From the NCBI GenBank assembly GCA_945901125.1, contig CAMDKD010000019.1:1-50146 (forward strand): a stretch of 50,146 nucleotides of DNA. Direction: 5' to 3'. A model generated the notes under the pieces. It made no database searches. It saw only the letters and a list, made by a program, of their open reading frames with translations, and was not told the DNA's origin. The stretch's first letter is position 1; each line of letters opens with the position of its first letter. The position numbers were made by a program, and so were the translations under genes. The DNA is from Bordetella parapertussis. Its GTDB lineage: Bacteria; Pseudomonadota; Gammaproteobacteria; Burkholderiales; Burkholderiaceae_C. Below, in pieces: positions 1 through 7,380 of this stretch.

Positions 1-423
1 GCCGAATTCAGCCAGTTTGTTCAAAGTGGTTTGCAGCACGCCTGCGGCCAGTCCGCGCCAGCCGGCGTGGGCGGCGGCCACCACCCGTGCGCTGCGCAAG
101 TAAAAAAGCACAGGCAGGCCGTCAGCCACCATGATGGTGCAGGCAAGGCCTGACTGTGTGCTCCAACAAGCGTCGGCTTGCAGCAACTGTCCTTCAGGTA
201 TTGAATCAATGCACACCAACTCTGTGCCGTGAACCTGTTGCATGAATACCGGACGCGCGCCCCATAAATGGGCCAAGCGCTGGCGGTTGATGGCGACCTT
301 ATCCGGGTCGTCTCCAACGTGATCGCCCAAGTTCAGGCTGTCATAAGGGGCGGCGGACACGCCACCGCTGCGTCCGCTGCAAAACAAGCGCGCACCAGGC
401 CAAAGCGGTAATTCAAGCTTCAA
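1..423 (-). CDS. pgeF: PgeF/YfiH laccase-domain protein (partial, C-terminal end outside window)
   Basis: The N-terminal ~140 residues of a multicopper-polyphenol-oxidase-fold protein (YfiH/PgeF family, about 250 aa). Family members act on purine nucleosides or correct peptidoglycan precursors. Visible family blocks are GGVS followed by PYDSLNLGDHVGDDP, then FMQQVHGTE with the first zinc-ligand His, then AAAHAGWRG with the last His. The block that normally reads ADCLPV reads ADGLPV here, so the middle zinc-ligand Cys is Gly (codon at 118-120). There is no ATG: the reading frame enters from within the end of maiA, and TTG codons at 421-423 or 427-429 are the only plausible starts, implying translational coupling to maiA. 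Family membership is firm; the start is uncertain. Confidence 0.8.
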   Translation of the reverse strand, partial: MKLELPLWPGARLFCSGRSGGVSAAPYDSLNLGDHVGDDPDKVAINRQRLAHLWGARPVFMQQVHGTELVCIDSIPEGQLLQADACWSTQSGLACTIMVADGLPVLFYLRSARVVAAAHAGWRGLAAGVLQTTLNKLAEFG

Positions 424-1051
424 AGTCAAGGCAGGCGCTGGGCTGGGCTTGTTGGAATGCGGGCAAGTCCATACAGGCTTGGAAAACCGCCATGGTTTTG
501 TCCAGGCCGGAGAAATCCACGTTAAAGCGTTTGCCGTTGAAGATTTGCGGCACCAGCACGCAATCGGCCATGCCGGGTGTGTCGCCGTGGCAATATGGAC
601 CGGACGGGGAATGCAACAACTGCTGCTCAAATGCTTGCAAGCCCAAACGCACCCAATGGCGGTACCAGGTGTTTTTGCTGTCTTCATCCAGCTTGAGTGT
701 GTTACTCAAATACTTCAACACACGCAAATTGTTCAAAGGGTGAATTTCGCAAGCGATGGATTGCGACAGCGCCCTCACCCGCGCGCGCCCGGGCGCATCG
801 GCCGGCAGCAAGGCGGGCGTGGGGCAGGTTTCTTCCAGGTATTCGATGATGGCCAGCGACTGGGTCAAACGCAATCCATCGATCTCCAGCATGGGGACCA
901 GGGCGTCACTGTTCAGGCTGGTGAAGCTGTCCTTGAGTTGCTCGCCCTTGGCCAGATGAACCGGCACGTAGTCGTAAGGCAAACCTTTGAGCGCCAAGGC
1001 GATACGCACCCTGAAGGACGCGGATGAACGGAAGTAGTTATGCAGTTTCAT
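413..1051 (-). CDS. maiA: maleylacetoacetate isomerase (zeta-class glutathione transferase)
   Basis: A 212-aa protein. It begins MKLHNYFRSSASFRVRIALA, the typical thioredoxin-fold N-terminus of zeta GSTs with the SSxSxRVRIAL glutathione-site motif, followed by QSLAIIEYLEE (GSH-binding Ser) and an all-helical C-terminal domain. MaiA isomerises maleylacetoacetate to fumarylacetoacetate in tyrosine/homogentisate degradation, using glutathione. The frame is open far upstream, but the ATG at 1049-1051 gives the family N-terminus and length. The stop overlaps the presumed pgeF start, so the two are probably co-transcribed. The Nudix gene is divergent, with 96 bp between starts. No homogentisate dioxygenase or fumarylacetoacetase gene lies in the window. 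Confidence 0.9.
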   Translation of the reverse strand: MKLHNYFRSSASFRVRIALALKGLPYDYVPVHLAKGEQLKDSFTSLNSDALVPMLEIDGLRLTQSLAIIEYLEETCPTPALLPADAPGRARVRALSQSIACEIHPLNNLRVLKYLSNTLKLDEDSKNTWYRHWVRLGLQAFEQQLLHSPSGPYCHGDTPGMADCVLVPQIFNGKRFNVDFSGLDKTMAVFQACMDLPAFQQAQPSACLDFEA

Positions 1052-1147
1052 GTTCCAAGGATAACGCCAATCTTCCTGCCGCCTGAGCCGGGACTGTCCT
1101 AAACTCAAGTCATTGCAGGCCTGCCCTGCCCCACTTTTCCTCACAAC

Positions 1148-1702
1148 ATGTCCCACCCCGGCCCGACCTCGATCAAACATTGCAAAAACTGCGGCACCGC
1201 TGTGGTTCAACGCCTGCCGGACGACGGCGACACCCGCTTGCGGGCGGTCTGTCCGGCGTGTCACACCGTGCATTACGAAAACCCGCTGAACGTGGTCGGC
1301 ACGGTTCCGGTGTGGCAAGACCAGGTCTTGCTGTGTAAACGCAATATCGAGCCGCGCAAAGGCTTTTGGACCCTGCCTGCGGGCTTCATGGAAATGCGCG
1401 AAACCTTGGCCGAAGGCGCAGCCAGGGAAACAGATGAAGAAGCAGGTGCGCAAATCGAAATGCAAAACCTGTTCACTATCGTTGATGTACCGCGCGTCGG
1501 CCAGGTGCATTTCTTTTTCCTGGCGGCCTTGCAAAGCCCGGTGTTCAACCCCGGCCACGAAACCCTGGAAGCCCGTTTATTCAGCGAAGCAGATATTCCC
1601 TGGGATGAACTTGCTTTTCGCACCGTCAAAGAAACACTGCGCTGTTATTTTTCAGACCGCTCAAAAGGTGAATTTGAACTTCACACCTTGAGCATCAGCT
1701 AA
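1148..1702 (+). CDS. Nudix hydrolase with N-terminal zinc ribbon
   Basis: A 184-aa protein. Residues 12-38 hold two CxxC pairs (C12/C15 and C35/C38), a zinc ribbon. Residues about 47-160 form a Nudix domain whose box runs from G79 to A101, with the REtDEE core at residues 93-98 that binds the catalytic metal. Nudix enzymes cleave nucleoside diphosphates linked to another moiety; the zinc ribbon recalls the NADH-pyrophosphatase (NudC) branch, but this protein is shorter and lacks the N-terminal NudC domain, so the substrate cannot be named. It stands alone, divergent from maiA and convergent with the acyl-CoA dehydrogenase 9 bp downstream. No terminator is visible in that gap. Confidence 0.88.
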   Translation: MSHPGPTSIKHCKNCGTAVVQRLPDDGDTRLRAVCPACHTVHYENPLNVVGTVPVWQDQVLLCKRNIEPRKGFWTLPAGFMEMRETLAEGAARETDEEAGAQIEMQNLFTIVDVPRVGQVHFFFLAALQSPVFNPGHETLEARLFSEADIPWDELAFRTVKETLRCYFSDRSKGEFELHTLSIS

Positions 1703-1711
1703 AGACACGGT

Positions 1712-2875
1712 TTATTTCAATCCCAGCCCCATGCTGCGGGTGATGACTTCTTTCATGATCTCGTTGGTGCCGCCGTAAATTCGCTGCACCCGCGCATCAG
1801 CGTAGGCACGCGTGATCGGGTACTCCCACATGAAGCCGCTGCCGCCGTGCAGTTGCACGCATTCGTCCATGACCTTGCATTGCAAATCGGTGGTCCAGTA
1901 TTTCGCCATGCTGGCCGTGGCCGTGTCGAGTTTGTTCTGCATCAGCAATTCTGTGCATTTGTCGACAAACACGCGCGCTACCTGCACCTCGGTTTGCATT
2001 TCGGCCAGCTTGAATCTGGTGTTTTGAAAAGACGCCACCGGTTGACCGAAGACGTGACGCTGTTTCACAAAATCCAGTGTCCAGCCAATGGCCGCTTGAG
2101 CCGCCGCCACCGCGCCTATGGCGATTTGCAAACGCTCCCAGGGCAGTTGCTCCATCAAGCAAATAAAACCACGGTTCAAAAAATCTGTGCCGCCGAGCAG
2201 ACTGTCTGCGGGCAAGCGCACGTTATCAAAAAACAATTCGCACGTATCCTGGGCTTTCAAGCCGAGCTTGTGCAAAGGCTTGCCCTTGGTGAAGCCGGGT
2301 GTGCCTGCTTCCACCAAAAACAAACTCGTGCCCTTGGCACCGGCTGCCGGGTTGGTCTTGGCCACCACGATCACCAGGTCAGAGTGCCAGCCATTGGTGA
2401 TGTAGGTTTTGCTGCCGTTGAGCAAATAACTGCCATCGGCCTGCAAACTCGCGGTGGTTTTAATGCCTTGCAAATCGCTGCCGGCCGACGGTTCGGTCAT
2501 GGCAATCGCGCCCACCATCTCGCCGCTTGACAAACGCGGCAGGTATGTGTTCATTTGCGCAGGCGTTGCGTAGTGCAACAAATAAGGTGACACGATTTCC
2601 GAATGAAGCACATAACCGATGCCGCTGAAACCGGCAGCACTCAGCTCTTCAATTTGAACAATTGCAAATAATTTGTCCGCATCTGCGCCGCCGTGTGTTG
2701 ACGGCATGCTCATGTTCAGAAATCCCAAAGCCCCGGCCTTGCCCCAAACCGCCTTGTCCACATAGCCTTGCTCTTCCCAGGCGGCATGGAATGGAGCTAT
2801 TTCAGCATTCATGAAACGCCTGAAACTGTCACGAAAGGACTCATGCTCGGGGCTGAATAAAGTGCGTTGAATCAT
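1712..2875 (-). CDS. acyl-CoA dehydrogenase
   Basis: A 387-aa flavoprotein that introduces the alpha-beta double bond in acyl-CoA during beta-oxidation or branched-chain amino-acid breakdown. Signatures are AMTEPSAGSDLQGIKT (residues about 125-140; FAD and substrate contact), the beta-barrel segment, and the C-terminal IYGGTNEI. The usual medium-chain catalytic Glu in YEGT is Gly here, while the helix-G block LPWERLQIA carries a Glu (E247) at the position used as base in long-chain and isovaleryl-type enzymes. Chain length of the substrate is therefore probably long or branched, which is inference. The gene is divergent from the lactate permease, and no ETF or thiolase gene is nearby. Confidence 0.9.
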   Translation of the reverse strand: MIQRTLFSPEHESFRDSFRRFMNAEIAPFHAAWEEQGYVDKAVWGKAGALGFLNMSMPSTHGGADADKLFAIVQIEELSAAGFSGIGYVLHSEIVSPYLLHYATPAQMNTYLPRLSSGEMVGAIAMTEPSAGSDLQGIKTTASLQADGSYLLNGSKTYITNGWHSDLVIVVAKTNPAAGAKGTSLFLVEAGTPGFTKGKPLHKLGLKAQDTCELFFDNVRLPADSLLGGTDFLNRGFICLMEQLPWERLQIAIGAVAAAQAAIGWTLDFVKQRHVFGQPVASFQNTRFKLAEMQTEVQVARVFVDKCTELLMQNKLDTATASMAKYWTTDLQCKVMDECVQLHGGSGFMWEYPITRAYADARVQRIYGGTNEIMKEVITRSMGLGLK

Positions 2876-2911
2876 TATTTCCTCTGTTTCTCAATGGGAT
2901 AGGAAAACCCT

Positions 2912-2931
2912 TTGACAGTTCTTCCTATAAT
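2912..2931 (+). promoter_or_regulatory. candidate promoter boxes upstream of the lactate permease
   Basis: TTGACA (2912-2917) and a perfect TATAAT (2926-2931) sit 28-48 bp before the chosen permease ATG. The spacing of only 8 bp means they cannot be a single sigma-70 promoter. TATAAT is the likelier -10, with a poor -35 near 2903. The boxes argue that the open frame upstream of 2960 is promoter DNA rather than coding. Confidence 0.35.
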
Positions 2932-2959
2932 TTTCATTTTTGCGCTTGGAGAACACGCG

Positions 2960-4621
2960 ATGACTTGGCAACAAATATACGACCCGATGGGTAACATGGT
3001 TTTATCAACCTTATTAGCGGCCATTCCTGTGGTTGTCATGTTGGCAGGTTTAGGTTTCTTTCATTTGAAAGCCCATATTGCAGCAGGTGCAGGCCTGGTC
3101 GCCGCATTGGCTATTGCCATTGTTGTTTACGGCATGCCAAGCGAAATGGCTGCAAACGCTGCTCTGTACGGCGGGCTTACCGGTTTATTGCCCATAGGTT
3201 GGATCGTACTCAACATCATTTTCCTGCATCAATTGACAGAGCAAAACGGCAGTTTCAAAGTCCTGCAAGACTCGATTGCAAGCATCACTGAAGACCGTCG
3301 CCTTCAGCTGTTGTTGATCGCCTTTGCATTCGGTGCATTCTTTGAAGGTGCAGCCGGTTTCGGTACCCCGGTGGCTGTGACTGCGGCCATTTTGATCGGC
3401 CTGGGTTTTTCGCCTTTAGCTGCTTCTGGTTTGTCTCTGATAGCCAATACAGCGCCTGTGGCATTTGGTGCTTTGGGTACCCCCATCATCACCTTGGCCA
3501 AAGTCCATGGCTATGATGCCATGGAAGTTTCCATGATGGTCGGTCGCCAGTTGCCATTCTTTTCTTTGCTCGTGCCCTTTTGGCTGATCTGGGCATTTGC
3601 AGGAAGACGCGCTATGTGGGATATTTGGCCAGCCATTTTGGTGACTGGTTTGAGTTTTGCAGTGATGCAATTTTTGGTCTCCAACTTCATTGGTCCCGAG
3701 CTGGTTGACATCATTGCAGCCGTGGTCAGCATGGCCAGTTTGGTTACCTTCTTACGCTATTGGCAACCCAAAACTATTTGGACCTCCGTGTCTTTAAAAG
3801 GCCACGAGGCCACCGGCGGCGAAGCTCAAGCACCACGCGCCGTTACAGTGCATTCACGTGACGACATTATTCGGGCTTGGACACCTTGGGCAATCCTCAC
3901 TGTGTTCATCTTCATCTGGGGTTTGCCATCTGTGAAGGCCTATTTGAATGGCATCTTTGCCCCGCAATTTCCCATGGATGGTTTGCACAACCTGATTGAG
4001 AAAATGCCTCCGGTGGTGCCGTCACCCAAAACTGAAAGTGCCATCTACACGCTGAATTTGTTGTCCTCCACAGGCACTGGCATTTTGTTGTCCGCCATTG
4101 TTGGTGGTTTGGTCATGAAATACAACCCAATCAACATGATCCGTATTTTCTTCTCGACGATTTGGCTGGTTCGCTATTCACTTCTCACTATTGTTTTGAT
4201 GCTGGCATTGGGTTACTTGACACGCTACTCTGGCACTGACACAACCTTAGGTTTGGCGTTTGCCAACACCGGCGTCTTCTATCCCTTCTTTGGAACCTTG
4301 ATGGGTTGGCTTGGCGTTGCGTTGACAGGATCCGACACTGCATCCAATGTGCTGTTCGGTGGCATGCAAAAAGTGGCTGCCGAGCAATTGGGCTTGTCTC
4401 CTAACCTTATGGGCGCGGCGAACAGTTCAGGCGGCGTTATGGGCAAGATGATCGATGCTCAGTCCATTGTGGTTGCATCCACTGCCACACGCTGGTTCAA
4501 CCACGAAGGCGACATTCTTCGTTATGTGTTCTTCCACTCTATCGCTCTTGCCTGTCTGGTTGGTATTTTGGTGACATTGCAAGCTTATGTCTTCCCGTTC
4601 ACCTTGATGGTGGTTCACTGA
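2960..4621 (+). CDS. lldP: L-lactate permease (LctP family)
   Basis: A 553-aa polytopic inner-membrane protein with about 12-14 hydrophobic helices, the usual length for the LctP family of lactate/glycolate:proton symporters. Recognisable family stretches include EGAAGFGTPVAVTAAIL, then NTAPVAFGALGTPI, then TGSDTASNVLFG and AANSSGGVMGKMI near the C-terminus. The frame extends 16 codons further upstream, but GGAGA at 2948-2952 is well placed for the ATG at 2960, which gives the hydrophobic N-terminus MTWQQIYDPMGNMVLSTLLA. It is a single-gene unit followed by a strong hairpin; no lactate dehydrogenase or regulator is adjacent. Lactate versus glycolate specificity cannot be decided here. Confidence 0.92.
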   Translation: MTWQQIYDPMGNMVLSTLLAAIPVVVMLAGLGFFHLKAHIAAGAGLVAALAIAIVVYGMPSEMAANAALYGGLTGLLPIGWIVLNIIFLHQLTEQNGSFKVLQDSIASITEDRRLQLLLIAFAFGAFFEGAAGFGTPVAVTAAILIGLGFSPLAASGLSLIANTAPVAFGALGTPIITLAKVHGYDAMEVSMMVGRQLPFFSLLVPFWLIWAFAGRRAMWDIWPAILVTGLSFAVMQFLVSNFIGPELVDIIAAVVSMASLVTFLRYWQPKTIWTSVSLKGHEATGGEAQAPRAVTVHSRDDIIRAWTPWAILTVFIFIWGLPSVKAYLNGIFAPQFPMDGLHNLIEKMPPVVPSPKTESAIYTLNLLSSTGTGILLSAIVGGLVMKYNPINMIRIFFSTIWLVRYSLLTIVLMLALGYLTRYSGTDTTLGLAFANTGVFYPFFGTLMGWLGVALTGSDTASNVLFGGMQKVAAEQLGLSPNLMGAANSSGGVMGKMIDAQSIVVASTATRWFNHEGDILRYVFFHSIALACLVGILVTLQAYVFPFTLMVVH

Positions 4622-4631
4622 ACTGAAGTAC

Positions 4632-4666
4632 CCGGCCTGTCTTCGCCACTTGCACAGACAGGCCGG
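4632..4666 (+). terminator. hairpin after lactate permease
   Basis: A perfect 11-bp inverted repeat: CCGGCCTGTCT (4632-4642) and AGACAGGCCGG (4656-4666), with a 13-nt loop, starting 10 bp after the permease stop. It lacks an immediate T-run, so it may act as a 3'-end stabiliser or a weak terminator rather than a classical intrinsic one. Confidence 0.5.
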
Positions 4667-4738
4667 ACTACTCAAGTTTTCAGTGACGGTGCCGACCAAG
4701 AAGAGGTCAATGAATTTTCATTCTTCTCAAGGTCAACC

Positions 4739-5422
4739 ATGATGTTTTCCACTTTACGAATGCTTGGCATGCTGCTGTTGCTGGCATTGCTCGGCTGCGT
4801 CCATCCTCGTCAGGCACAGCAGGAAGTGCCTTTTCACGTTGTCATGGGCTCAAACTCCTACGGCTATCCCGGTTCGCAAATGCAATTGGTCAATTCCATT
4901 CAAGGGGATTTGTTCCAAGCCAGACTCAGCCGCTTGAAATTCCCCGACTGCTCCAGCGGCAGCCTGGACGTGGTGGAGTTTTCCGGCACGATTGACAGCA
5001 CCAGCGTGTCCAGCCTGAACAGCATCATGCAGACGCTTCAGCCTTGCATACGCAGAGACGGCAGCCGGGTGGTGAGCCCGGTTTACCTGAATTCCGCACA
5101 AGGGGATCTTTTGCTCGGCATCCAATTGGGCAAATCGTTTCAAACCCAGGCGGTTGAAGTCATTGTCAGCGAGGGGCAGATCTGCGAGTCTGCCTGCGCG
5201 GTGGCCTATCTAGGCGCTGTTTATAAGAGGGTTCAAGCTACGGGCAGAGTGGTTTTGTATTTAAGCGGGGAATACGGCAGAGGATTTGATTGCGCCAGAA
5301 GTGTCGATATGATGCCGCTTAAGAACTACTTGCTATCCACAAATAGTAGACAATCAGGTCAGTCTTTGTATAACCAGGCGCTTACGCATTGCAGAAGCGG
5401 AAAAGGGTGGGATTTATCTTGA
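4739..5422 (+). CDS. putative lipoprotein with a ClpP-like (COG3904-type) fold
   Basis: A 227-aa protein. The N-terminus is a lipoprotein signal with hydrophobic core LLLLALLGC, so C20 would be lipidated. The mature part has a segment FSGTIDSTSVSSLNSIM (about residues 81-97) and a later segment VSEGQICESACAVAYLGA (about 143-160). This order resembles periplasmic ClpP/crotonase-fold proteins of the COG3904 type, where a small-Cys-x-Ser-x-Cys segment holds the nucleophile-like Ser (here S151); the match is by eye and catalysis is unproven. Start: two consecutive ATGs at 4739 and 4742, preceded by AAGG. It ends 1 bp before the ParA-like gene, implying an operon. I know no named function for it. 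Confidence 0.7.
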   Translation: MMFSTLRMLGMLLLLALLGCVHPRQAQQEVPFHVVMGSNSYGYPGSQMQLVNSIQGDLFQARLSRLKFPDCSSGSLDVVEFSGTIDSTSVSSLNSIMQTLQPCIRRDGSRVVSPVYLNSAQGDLLLGIQLGKSFQTQAVEVIVSEGQICESACAVAYLGAVYKRVQATGRVVLYLSGEYGRGFDCARSVDMMPLKNYLLSTNSRQSGQSLYNQALTHCRSGKGWDLS

Positions 5423-5423
5423 T

Positions 5424-6047
5424 ATGCCAGTGATAGTGATAGCCAACCCCAAAGGGGGCTCCGGTAAATCCACCCTGTCAACCAATGTTGCAGGGTTTTT
5501 TGCTTCACGCGGTCATTCAGTGATGCTGGGCGATGCTGATGTACAGCAGTCTTCCCGCTTGTGGTTGGGGCTTAGACCTGCGCAAGCCCCGGTCATTACC
5601 ACCTGGGAATTGCAAGCAGATCTGGTGTTGACGGCCAAGCCCCCTAGAGGCACCACCCATGTGGTGATTGACACGCCCGGCGGCCTGGGTGGCTGGCGGT
5701 TTAAAGAAGTGGTGTCCCGGGCAGACAAGTTATTGATTCCTATCATGCCTTCCATCTTCGACATGTTTGCTTCACAAGCTTTCATTGAGCAATTAAGTGA
5801 AATCACCAAGACCGGCAAAACCAAACTCGGCATCATCGGCATGCGGGTGGATGAACGCACGGTGGCGGCCAGCAAGCTGCGTGAATTCATGGACAAGCTA
5901 GACGTGCCCATCATCGGTTTTTTACGAGACACTCAGTACTACCTGCACATGGCTGCGCATGGACTCAGTCTGTTTGACATCACACCATCTAAAGTGCAAA
6001 AAGACCTGGAACAGTGGCAGGTCATATGCGAATGGCTGGAAAGCTGA
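5424..6047 (+). CDS. ParA/MinD-type ATPase (orphan, no ParB)
   Basis: A 207-aa P-loop ATPase of the small ParA class. The deviant Walker A KGGSGKST is at residues 10-17 with the signature Lys, the DADVQQS switch block follows at residues 38-44, and Walker B/A' is VVIDTPGG. There is no N-terminal DNA-binding helix-turn-helix, so it is not a long plasmid-type ParA. Such orphan ParAs position cargo (chemoreceptor clusters, carboxysomes, enzymes) by nucleoid or membrane gradients. No ParB or centromere-like repeats are seen nearby. It follows the lipoprotein gene with 1 bp between stop and start, so it is probably translated with it. Its end abuts the convergent hydrolase gene exactly. Confidence 0.85.
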   Translation: MPVIVIANPKGGSGKSTLSTNVAGFFASRGHSVMLGDADVQQSSRLWLGLRPAQAPVITTWELQADLVLTAKPPRGTTHVVIDTPGGLGGWRFKEVVSRADKLLIPIMPSIFDMFASQAFIEQLSEITKTGKTKLGIIGMRVDERTVAASKLREFMDKLDVPIIGFLRDTQYYLHMAAHGLSLFDITPSKVQKDLEQWQVICEWLES

Positions 6048-6932
6048 TTACTTTAAAAATTCCAAAATAGCTTCAGCCACTTTAAGCGGTGCTTCACGTT
6101 GCGGGAAATGCCCGACACCGTTTAGCAAATACCTTTCATAACGGCCGCTGAAAAACTTTTCTTTATTGGCAGAGGTGGCTGGCAGACTGACACCATCGAC
6201 AGCACCGTGCAACATCAGTGTGGGCACATCCAGCACAGGCGCCGGGTGCAATGTTTTTTCATCCGGGTCGTAATACGGGTCGCCGGGCGCATGGCCCCAG
6301 CGGTGCTGGTAAGAATGCAAGGTGATCTCAGCCCAATCCGGGTTGTTGAAAGCCAACGCCGTCTGCTCAAATTCATCTGGCAAATACCAGCCGGTGGGTG
6401 CCCAGGTGTCCCACATGCGCTGAGAGAACGCCTTGCCTTCAGCGCGCACTGTGCGTTGCCCGCGTTCGGTGGCCATGAACCAGTGGTACCAGTACAACTG
6501 AGTTTGCTCCATGCTCAAGGACTGCGTCGGGTCGTTGGTGCCATAGCCCACGGATAACAACACCATGTGGCTGGCAATACCGGGCTGCAAACCGCAGGCA
6601 TTGGCAACCGCGCGAGCGCCCCAGTCGTGGCCCACTAATACTGGCGTTTGAGGCAAATTCAAGGCTGCGACGAACTCCACCATGTCACGACCCAGCGATG
6701 ACAACTGGCCGGTCCGTGGTGTGTCGTTATGCAAAAAGGTCGTCGGCAAAAAACCGCGCAAGGCTGGTGCAATCACTCGGTAACCGGCTTGCACCAAGGG
6801 CGGCACGACGTGGTGCCAGCAACGGATGCTGTCCGGCCATCCATGCGCCAGCACAATGGTTTGTTTGCCGTCCGGGTTCCATTCCCGGTAGCCGATACGA
6901 AGCAGTCTGGTTTCAACGAATTGCATGTTCAT
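6048..6932 (-). CDS. alpha/beta-hydrolase, epoxide-hydrolase-like
   Basis: A 294-aa alpha/beta-hydrolase. HGWPD (H30-D34) forms the oxyanion-hole loop, GHDWGA places an aspartate nucleophile at D103, and GVGHFPQREAP places the catalytic His at H275. An Asp nucleophile with HGxP is the pattern of epoxide hydrolases and haloalkane dehalogenases, so hydrolysis of an epoxide or related ester is likely; the substrate is unknown. It lies 18 bp downstream of the Adhesin_E-like gene on the same strand and is probably the last gene of the fhs-peroxidase run. It ends flush against the ParA-like gene, leaving no room for a separate terminator. Confidence 0.85.
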   Translation of the reverse strand: MNMQFVETRLLRIGYREWNPDGKQTIVLAHGWPDSIRCWHHVVPPLVQAGYRVIAPALRGFLPTTFLHNDTPRTGQLSSLGRDMVEFVAALNLPQTPVLVGHDWGARAVANACGLQPGIASHMVLLSVGYGTNDPTQSLSMEQTQLYWYHWFMATERGQRTVRAEGKAFSQRMWDTWAPTGWYLPDEFEQTALAFNNPDWAEITLHSYQHRWGHAPGDPYYDPDEKTLHPAPVLDVPTLMLHGAVDGVSLPATSANKEKFFSGRYERYLLNGVGHFPQREAPLKVAEAILEFLK

Positions 6933-6950
6933 GTGAAATTGGATGAAGAT

Positions 6951-7373
6951 TTATCTCAGCAACGGCCCGCGCAGACAGGCCACGAGTTGAAGGTTTTTAA
7001 GCACAGTGCCGTACTTGGTTTTGTCCCATTGAGACGGCGTGGGAATATTCACGAGTTTGGCGCCGGTTTGCATCTGGCCTTCATAGCCATACACGGCAAG
7101 GTATCGGTATTTGTCACGGTCACAATCGAACTCCACCCACTTACTGACCGACAACACGTTCTGCACCGTGATATTGCCGTGATTGGTCAGCATCCATATG
7201 GTGGAGTTGCGGTTTTTATTTTGCACCAGCGTGGTTCTGTCAACCAGCACGGTGTCCCCGTCCAGGCTAGCAAAATACGTCCACTCCGCCAGCGCAGGCA
7301 ACGGTGTAGCTGCCAAGAAAACAGCACATACCGCAGTCAGTGAAAACAAAAAACCGGAACAACCCCGTCTCAT
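6951..7373 (-). CDS. secreted Adhesin_E-like protein (paralogue 1)
   Basis: A 140-aa protein with a Sec signal peptide: basic MRRG, a hydrophobic core, and cleavage predicted after ALA before EWTYF. The mature domain follows the small 'surface-adhesin protein E' pattern: W-Y opening, VLVDRTT, IWMLTNHG, then VEFDCDRDKYRYLAVYGYEG with a conserved Cys, and a second Cys near the C-terminus that could form a disulphide. The name of the Pfam family is historical; in Burkholderiales these are mostly uncharacterised periplasmic proteins. It is 7 bp after the dihaem peroxidase gene and 18 bp before the hydrolase gene, so probably co-transcribed. A paralogue is at 12584-12961. Confidence 0.7.
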   Translation of the reverse strand: MRRGCSGFLFSLTAVCAVFLAATPLPALAEWTYFASLDGDTVLVDRTTLVQNKNRNSTIWMLTNHGNITVQNVLSVSKWVEFDCDRDKYRYLAVYGYEGQMQTGAKLVNIPTPSQWDKTKYGTVLKNLQLVACLRGPLLR

Positions 7374-7380
7374 GAAAATA

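Noticed and set aside
449..1027. A long plus-strand reading frame opposite maiA
   Set aside because: It is the antisense shadow of a clear zeta-class GST gene and shows no domain or signal of its own.
1847..2530. A 227-codon plus-strand frame opposite the acyl-CoA dehydrogenase
   Set aside because: Antisense shadow; the other strand encodes a full, motif-complete protein.
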